Assembly (NCBI RefSeq): GCF_006159205.1
Contig: NZ_CP040812.1
Location: 620,001 to 684,000 of the forward strand
DNA from: Antarcticibacterium flavum
GTDB taxonomy: Bacteria; Bacteroidota; Bacteroidia; Flavobacteriales; Flavobacteriaceae
Direction of reading: 5' to 3'
Length of the DNA: 64,000 nucleotides
Shown here in pieces: positions 44,979 through 54,213 of the stretch. Numbering within the stretch: position 1 is the stretch's first letter; every line of letters begins with the position of its first letter. Below the pieces are notes generated by a model that was not told where the DNA came from, did no database searches, and saw only the letters and a list, made by a program, of their open reading frames with translations. A program made the translations under genes and the position numbers.

Positions 44979-46148
44979 ATGGGTGTGAGATTCGAGAATG
45001 GCTTTGAGAATTTTAATAAAAGAGTACACCTGCAGCTTTGTATTTGGATTGCTTTAATGACTTTCTTTATCACACCGCAGGCTGTGGCACAACAGGAGGC
45101 AGCGGTGGATACTTCTAGGCAGAAGGCACTTATCTCCTATGGCCTTGGAGTGCAGCATGGTACTATCTTCGCCCATTCTGAAGAGGTCCAAAATACCAGT
45201 GGAGCCCGTCCCACAGGGATAGAAGCTATTATTGGCTGGCAGCGAAGTGATGCCGATTCCTATGCCCTGTGCCTTTGCTATCCCCGGCAGGGACTTTTAC
45301 TGGCCTACTATGATTATGATGTTGAACTCCTGGGTGAAAGTGCCACGGCAGCTTATTTCCTGGAACCCGCCTACCGAATTACGAATGGGCTGCTTTTTTC
45401 CTTTAAAGGTGCAGGTGGATTTTCTTATCTCACAAACCCATATGACAGTGAAAGCAACCCTGCCAACCAATCCTACAGCAGGCATTTAAGTGCTTACCTG
45501 TTAGTTGGTATTGGCGCCTGGATAAGGCTAACAGATCATTGGTGGATCAATCCCACTATAAACTACCAACACGTTTCCAACGGCGGCACCCGCCAGCCCA
45601 ACAAAGGCATCAACTGGCCCACAGCAGGCCTGGCAGTAAGCTACCAGCCTACCTCCCGCCCTTTTTACACCGGCCCCAGGATAAGTGAAGATGCCTGGAA
45701 AAACAAGGGGCTGCGGTACGATATTGCTTTGCTGGGGACGATGCGCCGCGGTTACGATGAGGAAGGGGAACGCATAAGGTACGCCCTTGGCGGACTCGCT
45801 TTGCAGGCCGGAAAGCAGGTGGGAAGGCTAAACATGGTAACGCTGGGTGCGGAAGCGTACCAGGATGAGGAACTGGAAGCCGACCTTCGTAGGGATGGCA
45901 TTGATGCCAGTCCTGTGAAAGCGAGTGTTATGCTGGGTCACGAATTTTTGCTGGGAAGATTTCAATTCAGTCAGCGGCTGGGGGTTTATGTTTTTGACCA
46001 AACCCCATATTACGACCAACTCTTTCACCGCTGGGGGCTGCAGTACCGCATAAACCGAAACTTTAGTGCAGGCTTTAACCTGCTGGCCCACCGGCACGTG
46101 GCAGAGTTTGTGGATTTACGGCTGGTTTATAGTTTTCAGAAAAGATGA
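44979..46148 (+). CDS. Acyloxyacyl hydrolase / PagL-like lipid A deacylase
   Basis: Seen: ~389 codons from the ATG at 44979, which places a signal peptide ('LQLCIWIALMTFFITPQAVAQ') near the N-terminus; an ATG at 44916 would give an odd leader. The first half is an outer-membrane barrel with 'NPTINYQHVSNGGTRQPNKGINW', the His-Ser-N-G motif of PagL-type 3-O-deacylases. The second half (~190-389) continues with more barrel-like strands, longer than classical PagL (~170 residues). Role: removal of lipid A acyl chains in the outer membrane. The C-terminal half is unassigned. Confidence 0.82.
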   Translation: MGVRFENGFENFNKRVHLQLCIWIALMTFFITPQAVAQQEAAVDTSRQKALISYGLGVQHGTIFAHSEEVQNTSGARPTGIEAIIGWQRSDADSYALCLCYPRQGLLLAYYDYDVELLGESATAAYFLEPAYRITNGLLFSFKGAGGFSYLTNPYDSESNPANQSYSRHLSAYLLVGIGAWIRLTDHWWINPTINYQHVSNGGTRQPNKGINWPTAGLAVSYQPTSRPFYTGPRISEDAWKNKGLRYDIALLGTMRRGYDEEGERIRYALGGLALQAGKQVGRLNMVTLGAEAYQDEELEADLRRDGIDASPVKASVMLGHEFLLGRFQFSQRLGVYVFDQTPYYDQLFHRWGLQYRINRNFSAGFNLLAHRHVAEFVDLRLVYSFQKR

Positions 46149-46149
46149 A

Positions 46150-46235
46150 CCCTCAGCCCCCCAACCCCCGGAGGGGGAGCAAATAAACTCGGCACTTCAT
46201 GCTGAACGGGTTTCAGCATCTACCATCTGGGGTTG
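46150..46235. repeat. Dispersed intergenic repeats
   Basis: A copy of the CCCCCCAACCCCC-GGAGGGGGAG hairpin repeat (also at 27664 and 48183) is followed by a diverged TTCATGCTGAACGGG-TTTCAGCATCT repeat (46196-46230). Confidence 0.75.
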
Positions 46236-46262
46236 TACCGCTGTTTTCAACTGCCCCGGGAA

Positions 46263-48140
46263 TTATTTCTTCAACATAGGCAATTTTATAAAGGAAGCAT
46301 GTTTTCCCGAATGATGAACTTTATTATTTGCAAGAACCCCTTCACTTTCATCATAATTATCACCACCTGTATTGAGATTCCTTGCAAAGCGGGGGAAATT
46401 GCTGCTGGAGATCTCTACACGAATGCTGTGCCCTTTTTTGAAATAGTTACTGGTGGACATGGGGGACAAGCTGAGCTCATATACCTCTCCGTCTTCCATA
46501 AAAACCTCCTTATCATATCCCTCACGGTATCGCGCCCGCTGGATGGTCTCATCTAAATTAAACGCCTTCCCGTCCGGATGCACGTCTATGAGTTTGATGG
46601 TAAAATCTGTATCCCGCGCATCTGAAGAAACAAACAGGGTGGCCTCTATAAAGCCTGATACTTCAACTCCCTCCTTTAACGGCTCTGTGGTATACACGAG
46701 GATATCCTCCCTTTTTTCCTGCTCCTGTTGATCAAAGGCCCCGCCCTGAACGGCGTTACCTGTACAGCAAACATTCCCTCCCAAAGAAGGCACCGGGTTC
46801 ATTGGGTCATAAGTAAAGCTATCTGCAACAGATTGCCTTCCGGGTTTTTTAGTTGATAATTTTCCATTCCCCGGGGAATTGGCATTCCCGTCGCTGTTGA
46901 GATAATAAGTCGTCATTTTCGCTTTTGCCGGGGGCCAGGTTTCTGAAGCCTGCCACTCATTGCTTCCCATGGTATAATATTGTACTCTGGGTGTTTTTTC
47001 TTTAAAATCATTCTGCTCATCCTTCAGCCAGAGGTCGAACCAGGAATAGATTTGTTCCTCATAGTCCAATCTTGCATCCCCTACACTAAGCTCGCCCACC
47101 ACGGTATATTCAGTAGCACGGGTAAAACCACAATGCAGTGTGGGAGCGATCACCAGGTACTGGTCATCTTTTTTGTCGCTGGTCTCTCTAAGGTGGTTGA
47201 ACAATGCGATATTTGGGCCTACAGAGACATCATACCAGGAAACGAACCAAAATCCGGGAACGTTAAGCTCCATGGTGTCGTGATAGAGTCCGCCTTCGAA
47301 CCAGGCCGGATCATTGGGCTTACGCCTCACCATTTTATCAAAGATCTCCTTCTTTCCGTTAATATTCTTAAGGATGTCCTGAATAGGAAGGTGATTTAAG
47401 GCCTGGGCCATATCCACCGTCGGATTCTTTGGCGCGAGGTCATAGAACCTGGAGATCCTGATAAGGTCCTCCTGCGTGGCACCCTCGGGGATACGAGGCT
47501 TGAATTTATCGTGCTCCACACCGTAAAGCCAGGAGAAGAACAAAAGTTGCTCCACGCCTCCCCTGTACCAGTTTCCCTGCTCGTGAAAATCACCAACAGT
47601 CCCCACTCCGGCGCCAAAAGCTTGCGGCACCATAGCAGCATGGGAAGGATGGTCCAGTGCTCCCACGGCCATTTGCCATTCAGCTGTTGAGGAACATCCT
47701 ATAGTCCCTATCTTTCCGTTGGACCAGTCCTGGTCTTTCATCCAGCTGAAGGCATCATAACCATCTGTCAACGGCACTCCCAAAATATCCCATTCCCCTT
47801 CAGAAAAATAGCGGCCTCTTTCATTTTGGACTACATAGGCATAACCGCGCTTCACTGCCTCCAGGGCCTGGGCAGCAGTACGGGTTCTCTTCTCCCCATC
47901 CTGCCAGGTATTGAAATTATATGGGGTACGCGAAAAGATGATTGGTACTTTTTTATCGGTCTTGGGGCGGTAGATATCTGTCGCCAGGCGAATTCCATCC
48001 CGCATGGGCATCATCACCTTTTCCTCCACGATGGCTATTTCTTCCAGTTGCTGAAAGACATCGTTTTGTGCTGAAAGTGAAGGAACATACAGAAAGATTA
48101 CCACGAAGGTAAACATTGACAAGAGGAAGTTTTTGATCAT
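46263..48140 (-). CDS. CocE/NonD-type S15 peptidase (X-Pro dipeptidyl-peptidase-like hydrolase)
   Basis: Seen: 625 codons with a signal peptide ('[21 protein letters not shown]'). An alpha/beta-hydrolase domain has the nucleophile motif '[12 protein letters not shown]' (Ser150) after '[18 protein letters not shown]'. The C-terminal jelly roll ('[47 protein letters not shown]', '[16 protein letters not shown]') is typical of the family. Likely periplasmic or secreted, cleaving peptides or esters. Monocistronic; dispersed repeats lie on both sides. Confidence 0.93.
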   Translation of the reverse strand: MIKNFLLSMFTFVVIFLYVPSLSAQNDVFQQLEEIAIVEEKVMMPMRDGIRLATDIYRPKTDKKVPIIFSRTPYNFNTWQDGEKRTRTAAQALEAVKRGYAYVVQNERGRYFSEGEWDILGVPLTDGYDAFSWMKDQDWSNGKIGTIGCSSTAEWQMAVGALDHPSHAAMVPQAFGAGVGTVGDFHEQGNWYRGGVEQLLFFSWLYGVEHDKFKPRIPEGATQEDLIRISRFYDLAPKNPTVDMAQALNHLPIQDILKNINGKKEIFDKMVRRKPNDPAWFEGGLYHDTMELNVPGFWFVSWYDVSVGPNIALFNHLRETSDKKDDQYLVIAPTLHCGFTRATEYTVVGELSVGDARLDYEEQIYSWFDLWLKDEQNDFKEKTPRVQYYTMGSNEWQASETWPPAKAKMTTYYLNSDGNANSPGNGKLSTKKPGRQSVADSFTYDPMNPVPSLGGNVCCTGNAVQGGAFDQQEQEKREDILVYTTEPLKEGVEVSGFIEATLFVSSDARDTDFTIKLIDVHPDGKAFNLDETIQRARYREGYDKEVFMEDGEVYELSLSPMSTSNYFKKGHSIRVEISSSNFPRFARNLNTGGDNYDESEGVLANNKVHHSGKHASFIKLPMLKK

Positions 48141-48539
48141 AACTGAAGTTTGAGATGTGGTTTGGTCTTAAAAGTAAGCAAAAAGCCCCCCAACCCCCAA
48201 AGGGGGAGTTAAAAAAATCACCATCCTGTGCTGTATCTGCCTCACCCTGCCGGGTGAGATCTCCTGAAACCCCGTGAATCCCGAAAGAATTAGTAATGAT
48301 CCTTAGTTCTTCTGACTCTTGTTGCAATTAGGCCTGAACCTTTTTAGGCCTTCGATTTTTACCATTCGCTTTAACATCTGGAGACGTATGGAATGTGCCG
48401 AATATTCAAGAAAATTTAGAAGTTCAATGCCTGAAGACTTTGCCCTGGCAGGGGATATTATGAAGCGAGGATTATCAGGAATATCTTACGTTTCAATATT
48501 AAAATTAGTCCTAAATTACACACCGATAAAACCACCCAA
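48141..48539. other. Intergenic region with repeats
   Basis: 48183-48212 is another CCCCCCAACCCCC-AAAGGGGGAG hairpin repeat. 48324-48450 belongs to a degenerate ~130-bp intergenic family also seen at 51605-51735 (shared CAATTRGG...TGAAC...GGCYTTCGATTTT). A 74-codon frame here is part of that repeat. Confidence 0.55.
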
Positions 48540-50207
48540 ATGAAGAAACTCCCCCTTCTCCTTCTGTTCTTATTTCCCGTACTGCTTTCATGCGAAACCT
48601 CTGTGGCCCAGGCACCACCTTCAGAAAATGAAAAACTAGTGGCAACCGCAAAGATCTGGGGTTTTCTAAAATATTACCATCCACACGTCGCAAAGGGAAA
48701 ATTTGACTGGGAGGAGCAGCTTTTTATTGTCATGGAAAAAGTGGAAAAAACAAAGAGTGACGAGGAACTTTCAGCAGTTTTCAGTAACTGGATTGACAGC
48801 CTTGGAGAGGTGGAAAAATGCCTGAGTTGTCTCGAAGTCACAACTGCAGAAGGTTTCGATAAGAATTTTGATCTCACCTGGATAGATTCCAGTTCCTTCA
48901 GCAATGAGCTCAGTTCAAAGTTAAGGCACATCGAAAAGAACCGGGTGCAGGACGGGCAGCATTATGTCAAAATCGTTGAAGGTGTAGGTAATATTCAGGT
49001 ACAAAATGAAAAGGATTATCCCAATTTTGACTGGACGAATAGAGACCTAAGGCTGTTGGCACTATTTAGGTACTGGAACCTGGTGGAATATTTTTTCCCA
49101 TATAAATATCAAACAGACATGGACTGGGACAAGGCGCTGGAACAAATGCTGCCTAAATTTTTATCCCCGGGATCAGAGCGGGATTACCATATGGCCATGC
49201 TGGAGCTGGCAACAAGGACCAATGATTCCCACGCCTGGTTCATTACACAGGAAACCAACCAGTACTATGGCTATTACTGGGCCCCGGTGGTGATCAAAAT
49301 GATAGAGGGACAAACGGTGGTATCCAGTTTTTTCGATGATTCCCTTGCAGCAAAAGATGACTGGCAAAAGGGCGATATTTTGGTCGCAGTAAATGGGGTC
49401 CCGGTAGAAGACCTTATAGCAAAAAATGAAAAATACATGACCGGCTCCAATCAGCCGGCAAAATACAGGGATTTACATATTTCCCTTTTAAATGGGAGCT
49501 CCCCTGCCGTAGAGATCGAAATACTACGGGATGGGAATACCATTAAAAAAGAAGTCGCACGTTATTACAGAAGGGACTTTAAAATGGAGGCACCTCCAAC
49601 AAAAAAATGGGAAATTCTAGAAAAAAATATTGGCTATGTGAATATGGGGCTGCTGGAACCGGGTGATGTAAAACGAATGATGAAGGATTTAAGAGATACC
49701 CGTGCCATAATTTTTGATATTAGAAATTATCCCAAAGGAACCCTGTATGCTCTTAGCAATGAACTCAACGACGGCAGTCATCCCTTTGTGAAATTCACAG
49801 CCCCAGATCTTGATTATCCAGGGAAATTTACCTGGACAAAACCTTTGACAGCCGGCGGGAGGAACAAAAATCCATACACAGGAAAAATAATTCTATTGGT
49901 GAATGAAACCACTCAAAGCCATGCCGAGTTTACCGCCATGGCCTTACAAACTGCACCAAACGTAACCACCATAGGCAGCCAAACAGCGGGAGCCGATGGA
50001 AACATTAGCGACATCTCGTTTTTAGGAGGGTTCACAACCTATATTTCGGGTATTGGAGTCTTCTACCCAGATGGCCGCGAAACCCAGCGTATTGGGATAG
50101 TTCCCGATATTGAAATTAAACCAGGTATACGGGGAATTAATGACGGTAGAGACGAAGTACTGGAAAAGGCTATTGAGGTAATTGACCAGGCTACGGCCGG
50201 GCAATAA
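48540..50207 (+). CDS. S41-family peptidase (C-terminal processing protease-like)
   Basis: Seen: 555 codons with a signal or lipobox ('FPVLLSCETSVAQ'). An N-terminal helical part has 'KIWGFLKYYHPHVAKGKFDWEEQL', then a PDZ-like segment ('WQKGDILVAVNGVPVEDLIAKN'). The S41 core contains 'IIFDIRNYPKGTLYAL', the Ser region 'ETTQSHAEFTAMAL' and 'TIGSQTAGADGNIS', ending 'RIGIVPDIEIKPG'. Likely a periplasmic or surface protease. The catalytic Ser/Glu region is recognisable. Family assignment is firm; substrate unknown. Confidence 0.92.
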   Translation: MKKLPLLLLFLFPVLLSCETSVAQAPPSENEKLVATAKIWGFLKYYHPHVAKGKFDWEEQLFIVMEKVEKTKSDEELSAVFSNWIDSLGEVEKCLSCLEVTTAEGFDKNFDLTWIDSSSFSNELSSKLRHIEKNRVQDGQHYVKIVEGVGNIQVQNEKDYPNFDWTNRDLRLLALFRYWNLVEYFFPYKYQTDMDWDKALEQMLPKFLSPGSERDYHMAMLELATRTNDSHAWFITQETNQYYGYYWAPVVIKMIEGQTVVSSFFDDSLAAKDDWQKGDILVAVNGVPVEDLIAKNEKYMTGSNQPAKYRDLHISLLNGSSPAVEIEILRDGNTIKKEVARYYRRDFKMEAPPTKKWEILEKNIGYVNMGLLEPGDVKRMMKDLRDTRAIIFDIRNYPKGTLYALSNELNDGSHPFVKFTAPDLDYPGKFTWTKPLTAGGRNKNPYTGKIILLVNETTQSHAEFTAMALQTAPNVTTIGSQTAGADGNISDISFLGGFTTYISGIGVFYPDGRETQRIGIVPDIEIKPGIRGINDGRDEVLEKAIEVIDQATAGQ

Positions 50208-50575
50208 AGAGAATACTTTGTGAGATCTGTTGGAAATCACGCCTCCGGGAAGGCTGAACGGAGTTGTGAGCGTTTTAAAGTCTCCGGACTTTATCTTAAT
50301 TATGTGTAGAACATTTCTGTATGCTGTTCTAACTAGGTAACGTTTGGAGGCTTTGGGGAGTTGCCAGATTTTCAAGGATTTCTGAAGGCAAAGCGGGAAG
50401 ACTTTGCCCAGCGGACCATGCTATGTGAGGTTCCCAGACCTCGTGTCTCTGCAGTAATAATCGTTTTAAAGCCTTCTGGACTCTTCACTATGAGACTTTA
50501 TACTGTGTGACGCATTCCTCTTTTTCTAAGACAGGATAGATAGGTTTAAAGTGCAAAAGTTTTAAATTTGAAAAA
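50208..50575. other. Intergenic region, degenerate repeat
   Basis: No gene. Segments such as TGAGGTTCCCAGACCTCGTG (near 50425) and the following ...GTTTTAAAGCCTTCTGGACT resemble 51520-51600, so this is another intergenic repeat family. Confidence 0.45.
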
Positions 50576-51352
50576 ATGGATTTTTCAAATATGAGGAAAA
50601 ACAAAAGGAAGTACTGGCTTATTTATTGGATTTTTATATTTCTGAATTTAATTACTTTCAGTACTACTGCCCAAACTGTAAAGGATACAACAATTGCTAA
50701 ACCTTTCGGTGGGAAAAGAGTGCTGCAAAAAATGATAGTTCCGGCAACCCTTATTTTGGGAGGCAGCATTTTAAGCGGAAAGGATTTTGAAAAAGAATTC
50801 CAGACAGATGTAAGGGGAGCTGTAGGAGAAAATTATGAGTTCAAATTTGGTGACTACGCAAGGTATGTTCCTATCGTACAAATGTACACAGCAGATGCCC
50901 TGGGGGTGAAATCCAAAAACCACTGGTTTGATCAAACAAAAAACCTGGCTCTGGCTATTGTAGTAACAGATTTTATAACCTTTCGGTTAAAAAACTGGAT
51001 TCCTAAAAAACGTCCCGGGCAGGTGACAGAGTCTTTTCCCTCTGCCCATACTTCCTTTGCTTTCGCCAATGCCGGTGTTCTATATCAGGAATTCAAAGAT
51101 ACCAGCCCTTTCCTTGCATATAGCGGTTTTGGGATTGCTGCCGCGACGGGAGCATTTCGCGTTATCAATAATACCCATTGGATCTCAGATGTGATTGTAG
51201 GTGCAGGCATAGGTATTTTAGTTACAAATTTGATCTATCTATTTGATCCCATAATTAAATGGAACCCTTTTCTCAAAAAGAAAAATAGTTTTGTCTTCAT
51301 CCCAAGATTTGACCAGGACCAATATGGACTTTATCTTACTATGAAATATTAA
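50576..51352 (+). CDS. PAP2-family membrane phosphatase
   Basis: Seen: 258 codons (a start at the second ATG, 50591, is equally possible). The three PAP2 motifs are present: 'KNWIPKKRP', 'SFPSAHTSFAF' and 'GAFRVINNTHWISDVIVG'. There is an N-terminal signal or membrane segment ('LIYWIFIFLNLITFSTTAQ') and hydrophobic stretches around the motifs. Likely dephosphorylates a lipid such as undecaprenyl pyrophosphate or phosphatidate at the envelope. All catalytic His, Arg and Lys are present. Confidence 0.92.
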   Translation: MDFSNMRKNKRKYWLIYWIFIFLNLITFSTTAQTVKDTTIAKPFGGKRVLQKMIVPATLILGGSILSGKDFEKEFQTDVRGAVGENYEFKFGDYARYVPIVQMYTADALGVKSKNHWFDQTKNLALAIVVTDFITFRLKNWIPKKRPGQVTESFPSAHTSFAFANAGVLYQEFKDTSPFLAYSGFGIAAATGAFRVINNTHWISDVIVGAGIGILVTNLIYLFDPIIKWNPFLKKKNSFVFIPRFDQDQYGLYLTMKY

Positions 51353-51993
51353 ATCCACCGCCGGCTTCTGCTGCCTCATTCTTCCAAGGATTTCAGTTTC
51401 CAGATACCTACTCAAATTGGGTATATATGTTTCCCGGATATACTGCAGTAGAATTAGGTTAGGATAAAGATGTGGAAACCTTTTGAGCATACCCTTTTAT
51501 GGGCAGCATTTGCCCGGCGGCCCCTGTGGTGTGTGGTTTCCAAACCTTACGCCTCTAAAAATAGTTAAAGCAGTAGTAAGCGTTTTGAAGTCTTCTTACT
51601 TCATATTCCAATTGGGTTTGAACTTATTTGGGCTTTCGATTTTATTCAGGATTCATTACAACTTTGGGAGATGTTACCAATTTTTGGGGGTTCTAAATAG
51701 GAATTTAGTAGTTGTAAATCGGAAGACTTTCCACATCAGTTATTGATTTTAGAAGAAAAAGTTTTCAACACAGGCAAAAACTAACCCTTAACCTTCTGAG
51801 TAAAAGACAGTTTATTTCTCAAATGTTTATGATTGTTTTGAGAGTATTTTAACTGAAGGTTTTTTTATTTTTATGACCGCAGTAAAGGAATAGATAATTG
51901 GTGTATGGCTGCTTAATTGGGAGCCGGCCTGTAGCAATGGAAAATCCATCTGTAGTATTGGGGTATTAAAATTTCTTCGGAAATATAAATTAA
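51353..51993. other. 640-bp intergenic region with degenerate repeats
   Basis: 51520-51600 and 51605-51735 are diverged copies of repeats at 50425 and 48324. Conceptual translation of the latter pair gives the same 'QLGLNLF' string, a repeat signature and not a gene. No other feature seen. Confidence 0.5.
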
Positions 51994-52158
51994 ATGAATA
52001 TGGATTCGAATCACGCATTTATGGCCAAGGAACTTCCCGAGGAGGAAATGAAAATGCTCTATAGCTTACTGGGGAAAAAGGTTCCTAAACCTGTAGAGAC
52101 CCAACCAAAGTTTCGACTTAATTTCAGGTTTGCACGTCGCATGTTTGAAGACAAATAA
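51994..52158 (+). CDS. 54-aa protein of unknown function
   Basis: Seen: ATG at 51994 to TAA at 52158, 54 residues: 'MNMDSNHAFMAKELPEEEMK', then 'MLYSLLGKKVPKPVE' and a basic tail 'RLNFRFARRMFEDK'. Codon use looks protein-like, and a good terminator follows at 52213, which supports a real short transcript. A start at the third Met (MAKELPEEEMK) is possible. Small, charged and soluble; no family recognised. Confidence 0.6.
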   Translation: MNMDSNHAFMAKELPEEEMKMLYSLLGKKVPKPVETQPKFRLNFRFARRMFEDK

Positions 52159-52212
52159 ATTTCTTAGATAAAGCAGAGCAGATGGAGTATAAACTGCATC
52201 TGCACAGATTTC

Positions 52213-52236
52213 ACCGGCTAAGGCCGGTTTTTTTAT
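52213..52236 (+). terminator. Intrinsic terminator
   Basis: Stem ACCGGC (52213-52218) / GCCGGT (52223-52228), TAAG loop, then seven T. It closes the 54-aa gene. Confidence 0.85.
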
Positions 52237-52320
52237 TCCAGGTTAGCGGGTACGGGATGTCTCCTGAATGAAGCAGGATCACTTTCATTGCCAAAATCAA
52301 TAATTCATTATTGCGCTGGA

Positions 52321-52518
52321 TCAATTTTTATCAAAATAAAAGATCTCTTCTATGGGCAGTTGAAAAAGTTTGGACAACCTAAAAGCTGTAGGTAAGCTGG
52401 GATCAAATTTTTCTTTTTCAATGGCATTTATCGCCTGCCTGGAAACCCCTATTATTTCTGCCAGGTCTTCCTGTGTATAGTTTCTTTCTGCACGTAATAT
52501 TTTCAATTTATTCTTCAT
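52321..52518 (-). CDS. XRE-family helix-turn-helix regulator
   Basis: Seen: 65 codons from the ATG at 52518, preceded by AAGGAGAT at the right distance (a strong Shine-Dalgarno, unusual here), so the longer frame is rejected. 'MKNKLKILRAERNYTQEDLAEIIGVSRQAINAIEKEKFDPSLPTAFRLSKLFQLPIEEIFYF' is the compact Cro/CI-type regulator. It overlaps the upstream membrane-protein gene by ATGA. Inference: autoregulates this two-gene operon through the inverted repeats at 52933-52990. Confidence 0.93.
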   Translation of the reverse strand: MKNKLKILRAERNYTQEDLAEIIGVSRQAINAIEKEKFDPSLPTAFRLSKLFQLPIEEIFYFDKN

Positions 52519-52907
52519 GCGTATCTCCTTGTGTTTATTGTCATGCAAATGAGGTAGGTAATCCCAATAAATATTACGAGGTAAGAGATCTCAGCATCAG
52601 AGCTTATAAGATTCGTAGTATCCAGCAGGGAATAGAACAAACCCACAACCACTGCCAGGCCAAGGGTAAGGGCCAGGGATTCAAGGTGGATCTTACGCTC
52701 CAGTTCATCAAAATTATTGAACAGGTTCCTGTTTGCAATGAGCATAAGGATACCATTGGCAAGGTTTACCGTTACTGCCAAAGCAGTAAGAACAGGGTGA
52801 TGATCCCAGATATATTCGGGGCCAAAGGTGGCAAGAGCCATTGTGGCCACCCAACTCCAGGTCCAGGCGGCAAGCTGATAAAGATTTTTTCTGCGTTGAC
52901 TTTTCAT
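52515..52907 (-). CDS. Four-helix membrane protein paired with XRE regulator
   Basis: Seen: 130 codons with four hydrophobic segments ('LAAWTWSWVATMALATF', 'LTALAVTVNLANGILMLIA', 'LALTLGLAVVVGLFYSLL', 'ISYLVIFIGITYLICMTI'). No named family is recognised. Its stop overlaps the start of the XRE gene. Such membrane protein plus short XRE pairs are common in bacteria; the membrane partner may sense or control the regulator. Confidence 0.82.
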   Translation of the reverse strand: MKSQRRKNLYQLAAWTWSWVATMALATFGPEYIWDHHPVLTALAVTVNLANGILMLIANRNLFNNFDELERKIHLESLALTLGLAVVVGLFYSLLDTTNLISSDAEISYLVIFIGITYLICMTINTRRYA

Positions 52908-53242
52908 AATTATTGTAATTAATAGTTTACATTTTGTAATGTGTACTTTACAAACCTACAACAAAAATTTGAATGTAAAGTTCACTTTACAAAAATAAAT
53001 CTATCGGGGCTAAAATAAAGTATAAGAGAAACTTACGACAGAAAAAAAACTTGGCAGATAATGACTTAAGTAAAAACACTGCCTGCGACCCGCTTTGCGT
53101 TCAGAAACAAGAATGTAAGGTCTTTAAGCTGCAGAACAAAAGGCTTTTATAAACAAACTGAGATTAGGCCCGAACACCTTTTTGTCCAGCTAAAAATAAG
53201 ATTAGCAGGAAAAAAGAGTAATGCGTTTCTTAACCCCGGGAA
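52908..53242. other. Intergenic region with operator/promoter
   Basis: It contains the promoter and inverted repeats described at 52933-52990. 53040-53242 shows only A+T-rich sequence downstream of the FKBP gene. Confidence 0.5.
52933..52990 (-). promoter_or_regulatory. Promoter with two inverted repeats (XRE operon)
   Basis: On the minus strand TAGGTTTG (52951-52958) fits the Bacteroidota -7 consensus TAnnTTTG. It is bracketed by two dyads: TTTGTAA/TTACAAA arms (52933-52954) and GTAAAGTTCACTTTAC (52975-52990). The shared GTAAAGT sequence suggests operator sites for the XRE protein. Confidence 0.55.
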
Positions 53243-53701
53243 TTACATGCTTACGACTTCGAGTAGCTCGATCTCAAAGATCAAAACAGAACCTCCGGGG
53301 ATACCCCTGTAGTTCTGCGGGCCGTAAGCCAGGTGTGATGGAATGAGAAGCATTCCTTTACCGCCCTCTTTAAAATAGGTGATACCCTCTGTCCAGCCGC
53401 TAATAACCTGCTGTAGATTAAAGGAAACACCTTCAGAAGAACTTTGGTCAAACACATCTCCATTCAAGAAATAACCTTTATAAGCAACACGAACACGGTC
53501 ATTTGAAGTGGGCTGTACCCCTGCACCTTCCTCCTCAATGATATAATAAAGTCCTGTAGAACTTCTCTCTGCCTCAAGGTCATTGGCTGCAAGATATTCC
53601 TGTATTTGTTGATCGTTCAAACTAACATAATCCACCGGCTGGTCGTCATTGCCGCAGGAGATGAATAGAAGAAAAATAAAAGCAAAAAAGTTGGTCTTCA
53701 T
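53243..53701 (-). CDS. FKBP-type peptidyl-prolyl isomerase lipoprotein
   Basis: Seen: 152 codons from the ATG at 53701, which gives a clean lipoprotein signal ('FFAFIFLLFISCGNDD'). The FKBP domain spans ~45-150 with 'RVRVAYKGYFLNGDVFDQSS', 'VISGWTEGITYFKEGGKGMLLIPSHLAYGP' and 'IPGGSVLIFEIELLEV'. It catalyses prolyl isomerisation on exported proteins at the periplasmic side of the envelope. Monocistronic. Confidence 0.93.
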   Translation of the reverse strand: MKTNFFAFIFLLFISCGNDDQPVDYVSLNDQQIQEYLAANDLEAERSSTGLYYIIEEEGAGVQPTSNDRVRVAYKGYFLNGDVFDQSSSEGVSFNLQQVISGWTEGITYFKEGGKGMLLIPSHLAYGPQNYRGIPGGSVLIFEIELLEVVSM

Positions 53702-54052
53702 TATGAGGTAATTGAAATTTTTGAAGGACAAATATAATTAAGAAAGTGTTGAAATGATAAAAAAGTATAGAAATGAATATTGTTTTTATCTGCATCAAAA
53801 TGAAAAGAAAACCCAGTGAAGTAGTGACAAGAACGAAATAATGAATTAGGATTTAATGATCCACCCAATCCCCGTTTGATCAAGCCCAAAAAGCCACTTC
53901 CAAATTAACGACATCTGGCTCTCTAATTAATTTTAAAGCTACCTGGACAATCTTTTTAAAACCTTTCCTTTCCGCTTCATGAAAATTTTTAAAAAAAATG
54001 TATCCTTTTCAACTTTTCCCGGTCTACTTAATAAACTTTAAATTCAATTATT
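53702..54052. other. Intergenic region upstream of the Cys-rich gene
   Basis: A+T-rich, no gene. It holds the promoter sides of the FKBP gene (minus) and the Cys-rich gene (plus); no confident promoter motif was found. Confidence 0.4.
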
Positions 54053-54166
54053 ATGAATACTTGTAAATGCACCAATTGTGAATGCCCTAACTGCAGCTGC
54101 AGTAATTGCAGGGAAAATAACTGCCCCTGTTCAAGATGCGAATGCGATAAATGCAGTTGTTGTTAA
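54053..54166 (+). CDS. 37-aa cysteine-rich, metallothionein-like peptide
   Basis: Seen: ATG at 54053 to TAA at 54166, with 14 Cys among 37 residues in a regular C-x-C-x2-C rhythm ('CKCTNCECPNCSCSNC', then 'CPCSRCECDKCSCC'). There is no signal peptide. The spacing is what known metallothioneins use to bind Zn, Cu or Cd as thiolate clusters, though I recognise no named bacterial family. It is followed by a perfect hairpin and then the SigZ-like sigma factor gene 47 bases later, whose product itself ends in a Cys-rich tail. Inference: cytoplasmic metal or thiol-stress buffer linked to that sigma factor. Confidence 0.8.
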   Translation: MNTCKCTNCECPNCSCSNCRENNCPCSRCECDKCSCC

Positions 54167-54173
54167 ATAATTC

Positions 54174-54205
54174 AAAGGTTAGCCGTTAAGCTAACCTTTC
54201 CTTAT
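54174..54205 (+). terminator. Terminator or attenuator between Cys-rich gene and sigma factor
   Basis: Perfect ten-base stem AAAGGTTAGC (54174-54183) / GCTAACCTTT (54190-54199), six-base loop, then a T-rich stretch. The sigma gene starts at 54214, so the structure could uncouple or attenuate its expression. Confidence 0.8.
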
Positions 54206-54213
54206 TTTTGTAT

